Shown: positions 17,800-25,951 of the stretch, piece by piece
Position numbering within the stretch: position 1 is the first letter of the stretch
Layout of the letters: each line of letters starts with the position of its first letter
Source: Plastoroseomonas arctica
GTDB taxonomy: Bacteria; Pseudomonadota; Alphaproteobacteria; Acetobacterales; Acetobacteraceae
Direction: 5' to 3'
DNA length: 33,875 bases
Assembly: GCF_018128965.1 (NCBI RefSeq)
Contig: NZ_JAAEDH010000030.1
Location: 1-33,875, forward strand
Notes under the pieces: model-generated
The model's input: the letters and a program-made list of their open reading frames with translations, nothing else
The model's database searches: none
Told to the model about the DNA's origin: nothing
Made by a program: the position numbers and the translations under genes

Positions 17800-18221
17800 G
17801 CGACGAGACCCTCACCGAAGACCCGCAGAAGCGCACCCGCAAGGCCCCCACCGCCTTCCGCACCATCTCGGAGGTCAGCGAGGACCTGCAGATCCCCCAG
17901 CACGTCCTACGCTTCTGGGAGACGAAGTTCTCCCAGCTCAAGCCGCTCAAGCGCGGTGGCGGCCGGCGTTATTATCGCCCTGAAGATATTGCGCTCCTCA
18001 AGCGCGTCTCGGACCTGCTCTACACGCAGGGCTACACCATCAAGGGTGTCCAGCGCCTGCTCAAGGACGGCGCCTTTTCCGAGGAGGAGGAGGGCCATGC
18101 CGGCGAACTCCCCTTGGGCGACCCGCCGCCGGTCGAGGAGCTGGACGACGCGCCGCTGCGCGATGCGCTGGCGGAGCTCGACGCCATCGCGCAGGCGCTG
18201 CGCGCGCTGGCGAAGGGCTAG
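17796..18221 (+). CDS. MerR-family transcription regulator next to ihfA
   Basis: The 141-residue product has an N-terminal MerR helix-turn-helix: [20 protein letters not shown], then WETKF and the wing [20 protein letters not shown], followed by [16 protein letters not shown]. The usual metal-binding or drug-binding C-terminal domain is replaced by a short acidic, Pro-containing tail, so the effector is unknown. It starts at GTG 17796, whose last two bases lie in the ihfA stop (GTGA), implying coupled translation. The fixed ihfA-merR order suggests a housekeeping rather than a metal-resistance role. Confidence 0.93.
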   Translation: MSDETLTEDPQKRTRKAPTAFRTISEVSEDLQIPQHVLRFWETKFSQLKPLKRGGGRRYYRPEDIALLKRVSDLLYTQGYTIKGVQRLLKDGAFSEEEEGHAGELPLGDPPPVEELDDAPLRDALAELDAIAQALRALAKG

Positions 18222-18258
18222 CCTTCCCGCGCGCGCGGTGTTAATCCGCGCCGCACGT

Positions 18259-18335
18259 CGGAGTGTAGCGCAGCCTGGTAGCGCACTTGTCTGGGGGACA
18301 AGGGGTCGTGGGTTCAAATCCCGCCACTCCGACCA
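18259..18335 (+). tRNA. tRNA-Pro (anticodon GGG)
   Basis: The 77-base gene has the acceptor CGGAGTG pairing with CACTCCG, a D arm GCGCAGCCTGGTAGCGC, an anticodon stem CTTGT/ACAAG around CTGGGGG, and a T arm with GTGGGTTCAAATCCCGC. The anticodon GGG reads CCC and CCT proline codons. The first base pair C-G and discriminator A are typical of bacterial tRNA-Pro. CCA is encoded. Confidence 0.96.
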
Positions 18336-18420
18336 TGAAAACCATCGCCCGCCACCCCGCGGCGTGCTGTTCTCCCACCCCAATCGCCCCGCCCGAGGGC
18401 CGCCCCCGAGGAGAACGCCC

Positions 18421-19074
18421 ATGCGCAACCCCATCCTGCTCGCCCTGGCCCTGGTTCCCCTGGCACTCGCCGCCGACGCCCAGGCGCCAGCGGCTCAGCC
18501 GGCGCAGATGACATTCTTCGTCACCAGCACGCCCATCGGCCGCGGCGCCGATCTCGGTGGCATCGCCGGTGCCGACGCGCATTGCCAGACGCTCGCCCAG
18601 GCCGCCGGCGCCGGGCAGCGCCGCTGGCACGCCTATCTCAGCACGCAAGGCGCGGCGGCGATCAACGCGCGGGACCGCATCGGCGCCGGCCCCTGGCGCA
18701 ACGTCATGGGCGTGGTGATCGCCGACAACCTCGCCACCTTGCACGGCGAGAACAACCTCACCAAGGCGACGGCCCTGACCGAGCGCGGCGCCATCGTCAA
18801 CGGCCGCGGCGACACGCCCAACACGCATGACATCGTCACCGGCTCGCAGCCCGACGGCACCGCCTACACGGGCACCGAAGACATGACCTGCCGCAACTGG
18901 ACCCACTCGGGCACCGACGGCGCGGCGATGGTCGGCCACGCCGACCGGATCGGGCTGCGCGACGACGCCGCCTCGCGCTCCTGGACCACCTCGCACCCCT
19001 CGCGCGGCTGCACCCAGGCGAACCTGGTCAGCACCGGCGGGGCTGGGCTGCTGTACTGCTTCGCGGTCGACTAG
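18421..19074 (+). CDS. Secreted four-cysteine lectin/endostatin-like domain protein
   Basis: The 217-residue product starts at ATG 18421 after AGGAGAACGCCC, and residues 1-20 form a signal peptide. The mature part is one domain that starts TFFVTSTPIGRGADLGGIAG and contains exactly four cysteines, Cys55, Cys157, Cys197 and Cys213. Their order and neighbours (AHCQTLAQAAG, RWHAYLST, MTCRNWT, SRGCTQ, LLYCFAV) resemble the endostatin and C-type-lectin-like fold, in which the first and last Cys and the middle two pair up. DUF1554-type bacterial secreted proteins look similar. A carbohydrate or surface-binding role is an inference. It stands alone, between tRNA-Pro and a convergent SDR gene whose stop overlaps its own by four bases. 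Confidence 0.75.
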   Translation: MRNPILLALALVPLALAADAQAPAAQPAQMTFFVTSTPIGRGADLGGIAGADAHCQTLAQAAGAGQRRWHAYLSTQGAAAINARDRIGAGPWRNVMGVVIADNLATLHGENNLTKATALTERGAIVNGRGDTPNTHDIVTGSQPDGTAYTGTEDMTCRNWTHSGTDGAAMVGHADRIGLRDDAASRSWTTSHPSRGCTQANLVSTGGAGLLYCFAVD

Positions 19075-19820
19075 ACGGCGCGTATCCATCCGCCATCCAC
19101 ATCCAGAATCGCCCCCTGAATATAGCCGGCCTCGGCACTCGCCAGGAATGCGACCACCCCGGCGATCTCGCCCACCTCGCCGAACCGCGCCACGCCCGTG
19201 GCGCGGGCCAGCGCCGCCGCCGCGGCCGCCTCATCCACGCCCTGCTCGGCCATCACCACTGCAATCCGCTGCTCGAGCCGCACGGTCCGGATGCTCCCCG
19301 GATTGATGCAGTTCACCCGAACCCCATCCTTCACGCCGCGATCCGCCAGCGCTTTGGTGAAGTTCATCAACGCCGCATTCACCGAACCGCCGATGGTGAA
19401 ATCCGCACTCGCGATCTTCCCGCCCGCGCCCGCGATATGCACCACGCTGCCCTGGCGTACGACGAGATGAGGCCAGGCGGCACGCGTCAGCCGCACCGCG
19501 GCGAAGAACTTCCCCGCATAACTGTCAGCCCAGGCGTCGTCGTCGAGCGCCAGGAAATCGCCCCGCTGCGTCGCACCCGAGCAATTCACCAGCAGGTCCA
19601 CACCGCCGAACGCCGCCACCGCCGCCGCCACCGCAGCCGCAGGAGCCGCCGGGTCGCGCAGGTCGCACGCATGGCCCAGCACGCCCGGCGCATCGCAGCC
19701 GCCGCGCGCGACGCCCAGCACCTGCATGCCCTCCGACACCAGGCGCTCCGCGATGGCACGGCCGATGCCCTTGCTTGCGCCGGAGACGACGGCAACCTTG
19801 CCTGTGAGATGCAAATCCAT
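19071..19820 (-). CDS. SDR-family protein lacking the catalytic tetrad
   Basis: The 249-residue product is a standard-size short-chain dehydrogenase/reductase with a good Rossmann start, SGASKGIG at 13-20, and a C-terminal FGEVGEIAGVVAFLASAEAG and ILDVDGGW typical of the family. The active site is unusual. Where YxxxK is expected, before the AALMNFTKAL helix, the sequence reads GGSVN (144-148). The catalytic Ser position reads IAG (129-131), and the Asn before it appears as Lys104. It may therefore bind NAD(P) without normal SDR chemistry, or use a different mechanism. It is the last gene of the solute-binding / MmgE-PrpD / Bug run, 95 bases downstream of the receptor. Confidence 0.9.
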   Translation of the reverse strand: MDLHLTGKVAVVSGASKGIGRAIAERLVSEGMQVLGVARGGCDAPGVLGHACDLRDPAAPAAAVAAAVAAFGGVDLLVNCSGATQRGDFLALDDDAWADSYAGKFFAAVRLTRAAWPHLVVRQGSVVHIAGAGGKIASADFTIGGSVNAALMNFTKALADRGVKDGVRVNCINPGSIRTVRLEQRIAVVMAEQGVDEAAAAAALARATGVARFGEVGEIAGVVAFLASAEAGYIQGAILDVDGGWIRAV

Positions 19821-19839
19821 GACCAGTTCCCTACGCCTT

Positions 19840-19863
19840 TCCGGGGAAAGGAATTTCCCCGGA
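19840..19863. terminator. Strong hairpin between Bug receptor 2 and SDR
   Basis: A perfect 10-bp stem, TCCGGGGAAA with TTTCCCCGGA, closes a four-base GGAA loop. On the plus strand it is followed by CCCCATTCTTTTATTTTTGG, so it looks like an intrinsic terminator for plus-strand (antisense) transcription. Read on the minus strand, the direction of the flanking genes, it has no U tract and may only reduce read-through into the SDR gene. The GGGGTCCGGGG edge is shared with the repeat at 15608-15922. Confidence 0.55.
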
Positions 19864-19915
19864 CCCCATTCTTTTATTTTTGGCTATTGGTACCCGGCAC
19901 GCCACGAAGCGCCAG

Positions 19916-20878
19916 CTACTCCGAGCGGATCCCCGCCCGACGCACCAGAGCCTCCATCCGCACCAGATCGTCGCGCAAGAACGCGCCGAACTCCGCGGAC
20001 GTGCCGCCCACCACCTCGGCACCCAGATCCAAAATCCGCGCCCGCGCCTCCGGCGTGCCGACGATCGCCAGGATTTCGCGGTTCAATCGCTCCGTCACCG
20101 GTGCCGGAATCCCGGCCGGGCCGACCACGGCGTACCACTCCACCACGCCATAGCCAGGGATCGCCGCCTCGGCGATCGTTGGCAGCTCCGGCGCGTACGA
20201 TTGGCGCGCGGCCGCCGTCACCGCCAACCCGCGCACCTGGTCGGAGCGCACGAAGGGCAGCGTGGAACTCGCATTGCCGAACATCAGCTGCACCTGGCCG
20301 CCGACCAGGTCCAGCAACGCCGGGCCGCCGCCGCGATACGGCACGTGGACGAAACTCACCCCCGCCGCCTGCTGGAACAGCTCGGCGGCGAAATGCTGCG
20401 ACGTGCCGATCCCCGCCGACCCATAGGCGAGCCGCCCGGGATTGGCCCGCGCATAGGCGATCAGCTCGGCCACGGACGCGATCGGCAGCGCCTTGTTCAC
20501 CACCAGGATGTTCGCGACATCGGCCAGATGCAGGATCGGGCTCACGTCATTGACCGGGTGGTAGGGTTGCCGCGTCAACAGCGTCGCGGTGATCAAAGTG
20601 CTGATGGTGATGCAGATGGTGTGCCCATCGGGAGGCGCGCGCAGCGTCTCGACCACGCCCGCGGCACCGGCCCCGCCGCTGCGGTTCTCGACCACCACCT
20701 GCTGGCCCAACGCGGCCGAGAGCGGCGGCGCGATCAGCCGGCCCAGGATATCCGTGGTGCCGCCGGGCGGGAACGGAATGATCATCCGGATGGACCGGGT
20801 CGGCCAACCCGCCTGCGCCCGCGCCAAGGCGGGCGTGCCGAGCACCGCGGCCCCGATGAGCATGTCGCGACGTTGCAT
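19916..20878 (-). CDS. Bug-family (TctC-like) periplasmic solute receptor 2
   Basis: The 320-residue product has a signal peptide ending near ARA|Q (about 21), the cleft motif PFPPGGTTD at 35-43, VVVENRSGGAGAAGVVETLR and FVHVPYRGGGPALLDLVGGQ. These are the standard Bug features for binding small carboxylates or related solutes. ATG 20878 has GGGAGG seven bases upstream; the longer frame to 21049 is discarded. It follows the MmgE/PrpD gene by 34 bases on the same strand, so receptor and enzyme are probably made together. A link between Bug receptors and MmgE/PrpD enzymes would fit uptake of a citrate-like or methylcitrate-like acid, but that is inference. Confidence 0.93.
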   Translation of the reverse strand: MQRRDMLIGAAVLGTPALARAQAGWPTRSIRMIIPFPPGGTTDILGRLIAPPLSAALGQQVVVENRSGGAGAAGVVETLRAPPDGHTICITISTLITATLLTRQPYHPVNDVSPILHLADVANILVVNKALPIASVAELIAYARANPGRLAYGSAGIGTSQHFAAELFQQAAGVSFVHVPYRGGGPALLDLVGGQVQLMFGNASSTLPFVRSDQVRGLAVTAAARQSYAPELPTIAEAAIPGYGVVEWYAVVGPAGIPAPVTERLNREILAIVGTPEARARILDLGAEVVGGTSAEFGAFLRDDLVRMEALVRRAGIRSE

Positions 20879-20912
20879 GCCGTGCCTCCCCGTTTTGGCG
20901 ATCATGCCCGCC

Positions 20913-22244
20913 TCACGCCAGCAGCGCCATGACCTCTGCGACGTCGCGCACCTGCGCCAGGCCGCGCACCGCGGCGAGCATCGCCGGACCGCGCGCGGCG
21001 AACCCGCCCAGCGCCGCATTGTCGAGGAACTTCGCGTCCAGCGCGGCATCGCTCATCGGCCGCGCCTCGCTGCCCTCGGGCTCATCGACCCGCGCCTCGA
21101 AGCGCTCGCCATCGCCGAGCCACACCCTCACCCGCGAAGCACCGCGCGGCAGCGCCGCATCCTCCACCGCCACCACCTTGGCGCGGAAGGCCGCGAGTGC
21201 CGCGTCATCCACCGCATCCTGTTCGAAATCCGGCACGCCCGCGCGCCCACGCACGAAGCCGAGCGCCGCGCAGTGATGAATGCTGACCCGTGCATCGCGC
21301 GCGTTGCGCACCACGCGATCCCCGCGCGCGATCAGCAGCGCGTCGCCGACGACCTCGACGCGCGCGATGTCCGCACCGGCGATGGTCTCGCGCAGGCCGA
21401 GGCACGCCTCGATCACCGCATGGAACACAATACCGGCCGGATAGGGCTTGAAGGTGTTGCGCGCGATCTCCCATCGCGTTCCCAGCCCGTCGAGCAGCAC
21501 CGCCATGTCCGCCGCCCCGCCCGTTGCCTGCGCCCAGCCGAGCCTGCCCTCGATCGCGGCCGGCGCGGCCTCCCACCCCGCTTCCGCGAACAGCGCCGCC
21601 TGCAATCCATGCCGCGCCGCGTTGCCGACGCCGACGTTCTTGGCCGCCGTCGGCAGGTTCTCGATGATGCTGCCCGACAGGCTCGCCGCGATCCCGATGG
21701 CGTTGGCCGTGCGCGCGGCATCCAGGCCCAGCAGCCTGGCCGCCCCCGCCGCCGCGCCGAACACGCCGCAGCTTGCCGTGATGTGCCAGCCCCGCGCGTA
21801 GTGGCCGGGCGAGACCGCATTGCCGATCCGGCAGGCCACCTCGCCGCCGAGCAGGAAGGCGTGGATCACCGCGGCACCCGGCAGGCCCCGTTGCTCGGCG
21901 AGCGCCAGCAGCGGCGGCGCGATCGGCGCGGCCGGATGGATCACGGTGTCCAGGTGCGTGTCGTCATAGTCGAGCAGGTTCGACCCCACGGCGTTGACGA
22001 AGGCGGCGGTCATCGCGTCCAGCCGCACGCCCTGGCCCACCACCGTCGCGACCGGCGCGCCGGCAAAGCCGCGCATCACCGCGAGCGCGGTCACCACCGC
22101 CGGATCGCGCGCGACGCCGAGCGCACAGCCCAGATGGTTGAGGATGGAGCGCAGCCCGGCCTCGCGCACCGCATCGGGCACCGCGCCCCATTCGGACGTC
22201 GCCACGAATTGCCCGAGCGTTTCGCTCGCCGATGCCTGCGCCAT
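20913..22244 (-). CDS. MmgE/PrpD-family protein
   Basis: The 443-residue product matches this family throughout: a helical N-terminal domain with LRSILNHLGCALGVARDPAV and AFVNAVGSNLLDYDDTHLDT, then HPAAPIAPPLLALAE, GWHITASCGVFGAAAGAARL, AIGIAASLSGSIIENLPTAA, and the FKPYPAGIVFHAVIEACLGL segment that opens the second domain. Family members include 2-methylcitrate dehydratase (PrpD), cis-aconitate decarboxylase and iminodisuccinate epimerase, so the exact reaction cannot be fixed from sequence. No prpB or prpC is near, which argues against the methylcitrate cycle. It lies between a family 5 binding protein and a Bug receptor, suggesting it acts on an imported acid. Confidence 0.93.
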   Translation of the reverse strand: MAQASASETLGQFVATSEWGAVPDAVREAGLRSILNHLGCALGVARDPAVVTALAVMRGFAGAPVATVVGQGVRLDAMTAAFVNAVGSNLLDYDDTHLDTVIHPAAPIAPPLLALAEQRGLPGAAVIHAFLLGGEVACRIGNAVSPGHYARGWHITASCGVFGAAAGAARLLGLDAARTANAIGIAASLSGSIIENLPTAAKNVGVGNAARHGLQAALFAEAGWEAAPAAIEGRLGWAQATGGAADMAVLLDGLGTRWEIARNTFKPYPAGIVFHAVIEACLGLRETIAGADIARVEVVGDALLIARGDRVVRNARDARVSIHHCAALGFVRGRAGVPDFEQDAVDDAALAAFRAKVVAVEDAALPRGASRVRVWLGDGERFEARVDEPEGSEARPMSDAALDAKFLDNAALGGFAARGPAMLAAVRGLAQVRDVAEVMALLA

Positions 22245-22300
22245 GCCGCGCTCTCCCCTTGTCGAGTCTCGGCCTTAGCATGCCGTGGGAGGGGCCGCGC

Positions 22301-23887
22301 CTACCCCCGCCGGATGCCCCAGAAGGCATAGATCGCCGGGACCACGCCGGTGAGGCCGCGCCGCCAGGCGGAGGTGGAGAAGAACTGCCCGCTCGGAAGG
22401 TAGGGCGCCTCCTCGAACACGATGCGCTGGATGGTCTCGGCGTTCTCCCGCTGCGCCTCCATGTGCGGCGCGTCGAACCAGGCGAGGCGCGCGGCCTCCA
22501 GCGCCGGAACCGTCGGCCAGCCGAACCAGGCACCATCCCCGTTCGCGCGCAGGAACTGCATGATCCCCGGGTTGATGCCGTCGAGCCCGTTCCAGGTGGT
22601 GTGGAAGAAGTTCCACCCGCCCTGCGCCGGCGGGTCCTTCTTGGCGCGGCGTTGCACCAGCGTGCCCCAGTCGCTGACCACGTAGTCGACGTTCATCCCC
22701 AGGCGCACGAACAGGTCGCGACCGACCTCGCCAAGCGCGGAGAGCACCTGCTGGTCGGATGGCGCCATCATCACGATGGTCTCGCCATTGTACCCCGCCG
22801 CGCGCAGCTCGGCGCGGGAGCGTGCGAGGTCGCGCGGCGCGGTGATCGCCTCGATCCCGGCCTGGGTCGCGAGCGGCGTCTCGGGCGTGAAGACGCCCAC
22901 CCCGGTGCGCCACAGCGAGGGATCGGCACCGGCGGCCGCGGTCATGAAATCCTGCTGGCTCATCGCGCGCAGCACCGCACGGCGCACCGCGGGCTTGTCG
23001 AAGGGCGGGTGGAGGCAGTTGAACACCCCGGTGCCGAAGGTGCCGAGCGGGCTCGCGCGTTCCACCACCACGTCGCGGGAGCGGCGCAGTAGCGGGACCA
23101 GGTCGTTGGGCGGGTTCTCCCACCAATCCATCTCGCCGTTCATCAGGGCGGAGGCCGCGGTGCCGGGGTCCGGCATCACATGCCATTCGACGCGGTCGAA
23201 GAAGACCCGCTTGGGTCCCGCCGCCCAATCAGGCTCGCCGCTTTCGCGCGGGCGGTAGGCCGCGTTGCGCTCGTAGACGACCTTCGCGCCGACCACGCGC
23301 TCGCCGGGGACGAACTTGAACGGGCCGCTGCCCACGGTCTCCGTGATGGCCCGCGTCCCCTCCGCGGCGGCAATCCGCGCCGGCATGATGAACAGCGCGG
23401 AGGGCCCGATCTTGGCCAGCGTCTCAAGCATCGGCCCGAAGCGCTGCCGCAGCCGAATGGCAAAACCGCGGTCGCCATCGGGCGCCATTTCCGCGACCCG
23501 GCTCATCAGCACCTGGCCGAGCGCATCCCGGCTCGCCCAACGGCGGATCGAGGCGATGCAGTCCACGCCGCGCACCGGCTCGCCATCATGGAAGGCCAAG
23601 CCCTCGCGCAGGCGGAACTTCCACAGCAGCCCGTCATTCTCGAGCGTGTGGCCCTCGACCATCTGCGGCTGCGGCTGGAGGCGGGAATCCATCCCGTAGA
23701 GCTGGTCGTAGACCATCAGCGAATGGTGGCGCGTGATGTAGGCCGTCGTCATCACCGGGTCGATCACGGTGAGGTCGGTCTGGGGCACGTATTTCAGCAC
23801 CCGCGCAGAGGCCGGCTGCGCGAGCGCGGGCCGTGCCAGGGCGAGCGAGGCGGCACCCGCCATCAATCCACGTCGTTGCAAGCTCAT
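22301..23887 (-). CDS. ABC transporter solute-binding protein, family 5
   Basis: The 528-residue product is a periplasmic binding protein of the peptide/nickel/opine type (SBP_bac_5). A signal peptide ends near residue 23 (ARPALAQ). Then come VLKYVPQTDLTVIDPVMTTA, YDQLYGMDSRLQPQPQMVEG, LLWKFRLREGLAFHDGEPVR and VGSGPFKFVPGERVVGAKVV, all characteristic of the family. ATG 23887 has GGAGGG seven bases upstream. Typical cargo is di- or oligopeptides or similar amphipathic solutes. The permease (DppB/C-like) and ATPase genes that normally follow are absent; instead an MmgE/PrpD gene starts 56 bases later. Confidence 0.93.
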   Translation of the reverse strand: MSLQRRGLMAGAASLALARPALAQPASARVLKYVPQTDLTVIDPVMTTAYITRHHSLMVYDQLYGMDSRLQPQPQMVEGHTLENDGLLWKFRLREGLAFHDGEPVRGVDCIASIRRWASRDALGQVLMSRVAEMAPDGDRGFAIRLRQRFGPMLETLAKIGPSALFIMPARIAAAEGTRAITETVGSGPFKFVPGERVVGAKVVYERNAAYRPRESGEPDWAAGPKRVFFDRVEWHVMPDPGTAASALMNGEMDWWENPPNDLVPLLRRSRDVVVERASPLGTFGTGVFNCLHPPFDKPAVRRAVLRAMSQQDFMTAAAGADPSLWRTGVGVFTPETPLATQAGIEAITAPRDLARSRAELRAAGYNGETIVMMAPSDQQVLSALGEVGRDLFVRLGMNVDYVVSDWGTLVQRRAKKDPPAQGGWNFFHTTWNGLDGINPGIMQFLRANGDGAWFGWPTVPALEAARLAWFDAPHMEAQRENAETIQRIVFEEAPYLPSGQFFSTSAWRRGLTGVVPAIYAFWGIRRG

Positions 23888-23953
23888 GCGCAGCCCTCCA
23901 TGCGATGGGCCGGTGCCGGGCTTTTCCTCGGGCGCCATCCAAGCAGCGCCGCG

Positions 23954-24065
23954 GGCGACGGCGCAAGCGTCGCTTTAGCCGTTGCGGCGCAACCGGCCCA
24001 TGGGGTCGGCACGGTTGCGCGATGTTCCGCCTGAGGGATTTAAGGCTGCGCGATACCAGTATAGA
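23954..24065. promoter_or_regulatory. Candidate operator/promoter region between divergent receptor genes
   Basis: The 200 bases between the family 5 binding protein (-) and Bug receptor 3 (+) hold several dyads. GCGACG/CGTCGC lies at 23955-23973 with a 7-base gap; a perfect GTTGCGgCGCAAC lies at 23981-23993; and a direct repeat, GGTTGCGCGATG (24013-24024) and GGCTGCGCGATA (24044-24055), sits 31 bases apart, about three helix turns. TATAGA at 24060-24065 could be a -10 for the plus-strand gene. This layout would suit a shared regulator acting on both genes; no regulator gene is adjacent. Confidence 0.35.
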
Positions 24066-24091
24066 GGGGACCGATGGACCGGAGCCGCATA

Positions 24092-25063
24092 ATGACCGAC
24101 CGCCGAACCCTCCTGACCGCGACCATCGCCTCGGCGCTGGCCCTGCCCGCGCTGGCCCAGGCGCCCTGGCCCAACCGGCCGGTGACGATGGTGGTGCCCT
24201 GGGCCCCGGGCGGCTCGAACGACGTGGTCGCGCGGCTGATGGCGCCGCATCTGAGCGAGCGCTTCGGCCAGCAATTCGTGGTCGAGAACCGGGCCGGCGG
24301 CGGCGGGTCCATCGGGATGGGCATCGTCGCGCGTGCCCGGCCAGATGGGCACACGCTGCTGATCTCCTCGGCGTCCAACCATGTCTTCCACGCGCTGCTC
24401 TCGACCGAGCTCGGCTACGACCCGCGCGAGGCGCTGCCGGCGATCGCGATGCTGGTCGACGTGCCGAACGCCTTCGCGGTGAACCCCGCCACCGGCATCA
24501 CCACCATCCCCGAGCTGCTGGCGAAGATCCGCGCGACGCGCGGCGGGTTGTCCTTCGCGAGTTCGGGCACCGGCAGTTCCAATCACCTGGGCGGCGAGCT
24601 GTTCCGGATGATGACGAACACCGAGCTGACGCATGTGCCTTATCGTGGCGGCGGGCCGGCCGTGACCGACCTGGTGTCCGGGACGGTGCCCTTCGCCGTG
24701 ATGAACCTGCCCACCCTGGTGGGGCCGGCCTCCGATGGGCGGGTGCGGATCATCGGCGTGGCGACGGAGCAGCGCCTCAGCTTCCGCCCGGACATCCCCA
24801 CGGTCGCCGAGCAGGGGCTGCCTGGCTATGCGGTGCGGTCCTGGACCGGGCTGTTCGCGCCGCGCGGGACGCCGCAGCCGGTGATCGAGCGGATGGCGAC
24901 AGCGACGCGGGAGGTGCTGGCGCTGCCCGCGGTGAAGGAGCGGCTGACGGCGCTGGCCTCTGAGCCGATCTGGATGGGCCCGGGGGATACGGATGCCTTC
25001 GTCCGGGCGGAGTACGAGCGGTGGCGGCCGGTGATCCGGGCGGCGGGGGTGACGCTGGAGTGA
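24092..25063 (+). CDS. Bug-family (TctC-like) periplasmic solute receptor 3
   Basis: The product is 323 residues from ATG 24092 (GGAG seven bases upstream); ATG 24074 with GAGGGG upstream would add six residues. A signal peptide ends near residue 23 (LPALAQ). The cleft motif is PWAPGGSND at 36-44, with Trp-Ala in place of the usual Phe-Pro, followed by VENRAGGGGSIGMGIVARA and LTHVPYRGGGPAVTDLVSG. The changed cleft residues may alter ligand choice relative to the other four receptors here. It is the only Bug gene in the window on the plus strand and diverges from the family 5 binding protein gene. No membrane subunits accompany it. Confidence 0.92.
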   Translation: MTDRRTLLTATIASALALPALAQAPWPNRPVTMVVPWAPGGSNDVVARLMAPHLSERFGQQFVVENRAGGGGSIGMGIVARARPDGHTLLISSASNHVFHALLSTELGYDPREALPAIAMLVDVPNAFAVNPATGITTIPELLAKIRATRGGLSFASSGTGSSNHLGGELFRMMTNTELTHVPYRGGGPAVTDLVSGTVPFAVMNLPTLVGPASDGRVRIIGVATEQRLSFRPDIPTVAEQGLPGYAVRSWTGLFAPRGTPQPVIERMATATREVLALPAVKERLTALASEPIWMGPGDTDAFVRAEYERWRPVIRAAGVTLE

Positions 25064-25129
25064 GGGCCCTCGTTACGGATCTATGCTGACTGACTGCACT
25101 CCGCTATCCACCGCGCGCCGAGGGGAAGG

Positions 25130-25942
25130 GTGACGCGGTTGGAATTCTTTGAAGATTTGATCGCCGCCGCGCTTCGGCAGCCCAGGCGTGTTGTTCCCAG
25201 CGCCTGGCTTGGGCACATACCTTTTGCCTTCTATGTCGTGTCCAAGCTGCGGCCCAGCAGGATTGTGGAACTCGGCGCCCATAACGCCGCAAGCTTCGCC
25301 GCATTCTGCCAAGCCTTCCATGAGGGAGGCCTCGCGGGCGATTGCATCGCGGTGGACACATGGGAAGGCGACATCCACGCGGGTCGCTACGATTCGAAGG
25401 TCTTCGAGGATGTGAGAGCCTTCTTCGATTCCTCCGGCTGGCCCTTCGCGAAGCTGATGCGATGCACGTTCGACGATGCGCTGGATAACGTGCCGGATGG
25501 CTCGGTGGACTTGCTGCACATTGATGGGCTGCACACCCTCGAAGCCGTTACGCATGACTTCGAGACCTGGAAGCCCAAGCTGTCCGAACGGGGCGTCGTC
25601 ATTTTCCACGATATCGCTGTGAAAAGCGGGGGCTTTGGTGTGCATCTGCTTTGGGAAAGGCTCGCAGTGGACCATCCCTTCTTCCGGTTCGATCATGCCT
25701 ACGGGCTTGGGGTATTGGGTGTCGGCCCCGACCAGGCTGCCTTGGCGTCGCTGTTCGAAGCCCAAAAGGATGCAGCCAGGGCAGCGCGCGTCCGGCAGTT
25801 TTTTCAGTATGCCGGCGACCGGATCGCGTTGCAGCAGATCACCAACGAAAAAAACGCTCTCATCGCGGCTCTTAGACGCAATGCTGAGGGCAACGCATTG
25901 GTCAAGGCCGAGCCAGCCGCCATGCCTGGCAAGGTTCACTGA
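25130..25942 (+). CDS. Class I SAM-dependent methyltransferase (Methyltransf_24-like)
   Basis: The 270-residue product has motif I as VELGAHNAASF (46-56), a strand with IAVDTWEGD, and LLHIDGLHTLEAV followed by LSERGVVIFHDI, the IDGxH...HD pattern of the methyltransferase group found in polysaccharide and cell-surface gene clusters. The C-terminal 60 residues form a charged helix. The start is GTG 25130 after AGGGGAAGG. The gene and its neighbour are visibly lower in GC and use more A/T-ending codons than the rest of the window, and they interrupt a series of receptor genes, which suggests later arrival. The glycosyltransferase-like gene begins 10 bases after its stop, so the two form a pair. 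Confidence 0.85.
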   Translation: MTRLEFFEDLIAAALRQPRRVVPSAWLGHIPFAFYVVSKLRPSRIVELGAHNAASFAAFCQAFHEGGLAGDCIAVDTWEGDIHAGRYDSKVFEDVRAFFDSSGWPFAKLMRCTFDDALDNVPDGSVDLLHIDGLHTLEAVTHDFETWKPKLSERGVVIFHDIAVKSGGFGVHLLWERLAVDHPFFRFDHAYGLGVLGVGPDQAALASLFEAQKDAARAARVRQFFQYAGDRIALQQITNEKNALIAALRRNAEGNALVKAEPAAMPGKVH

Positions 25943-25951
25943 GGACGCGTT

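Noticed and set aside
19071-19820. SDR gene as a pseudogene
   Set aside because: The frame is intact and of normal length, with conserved start and end motifs; loss of catalytic residues alone does not show decay.
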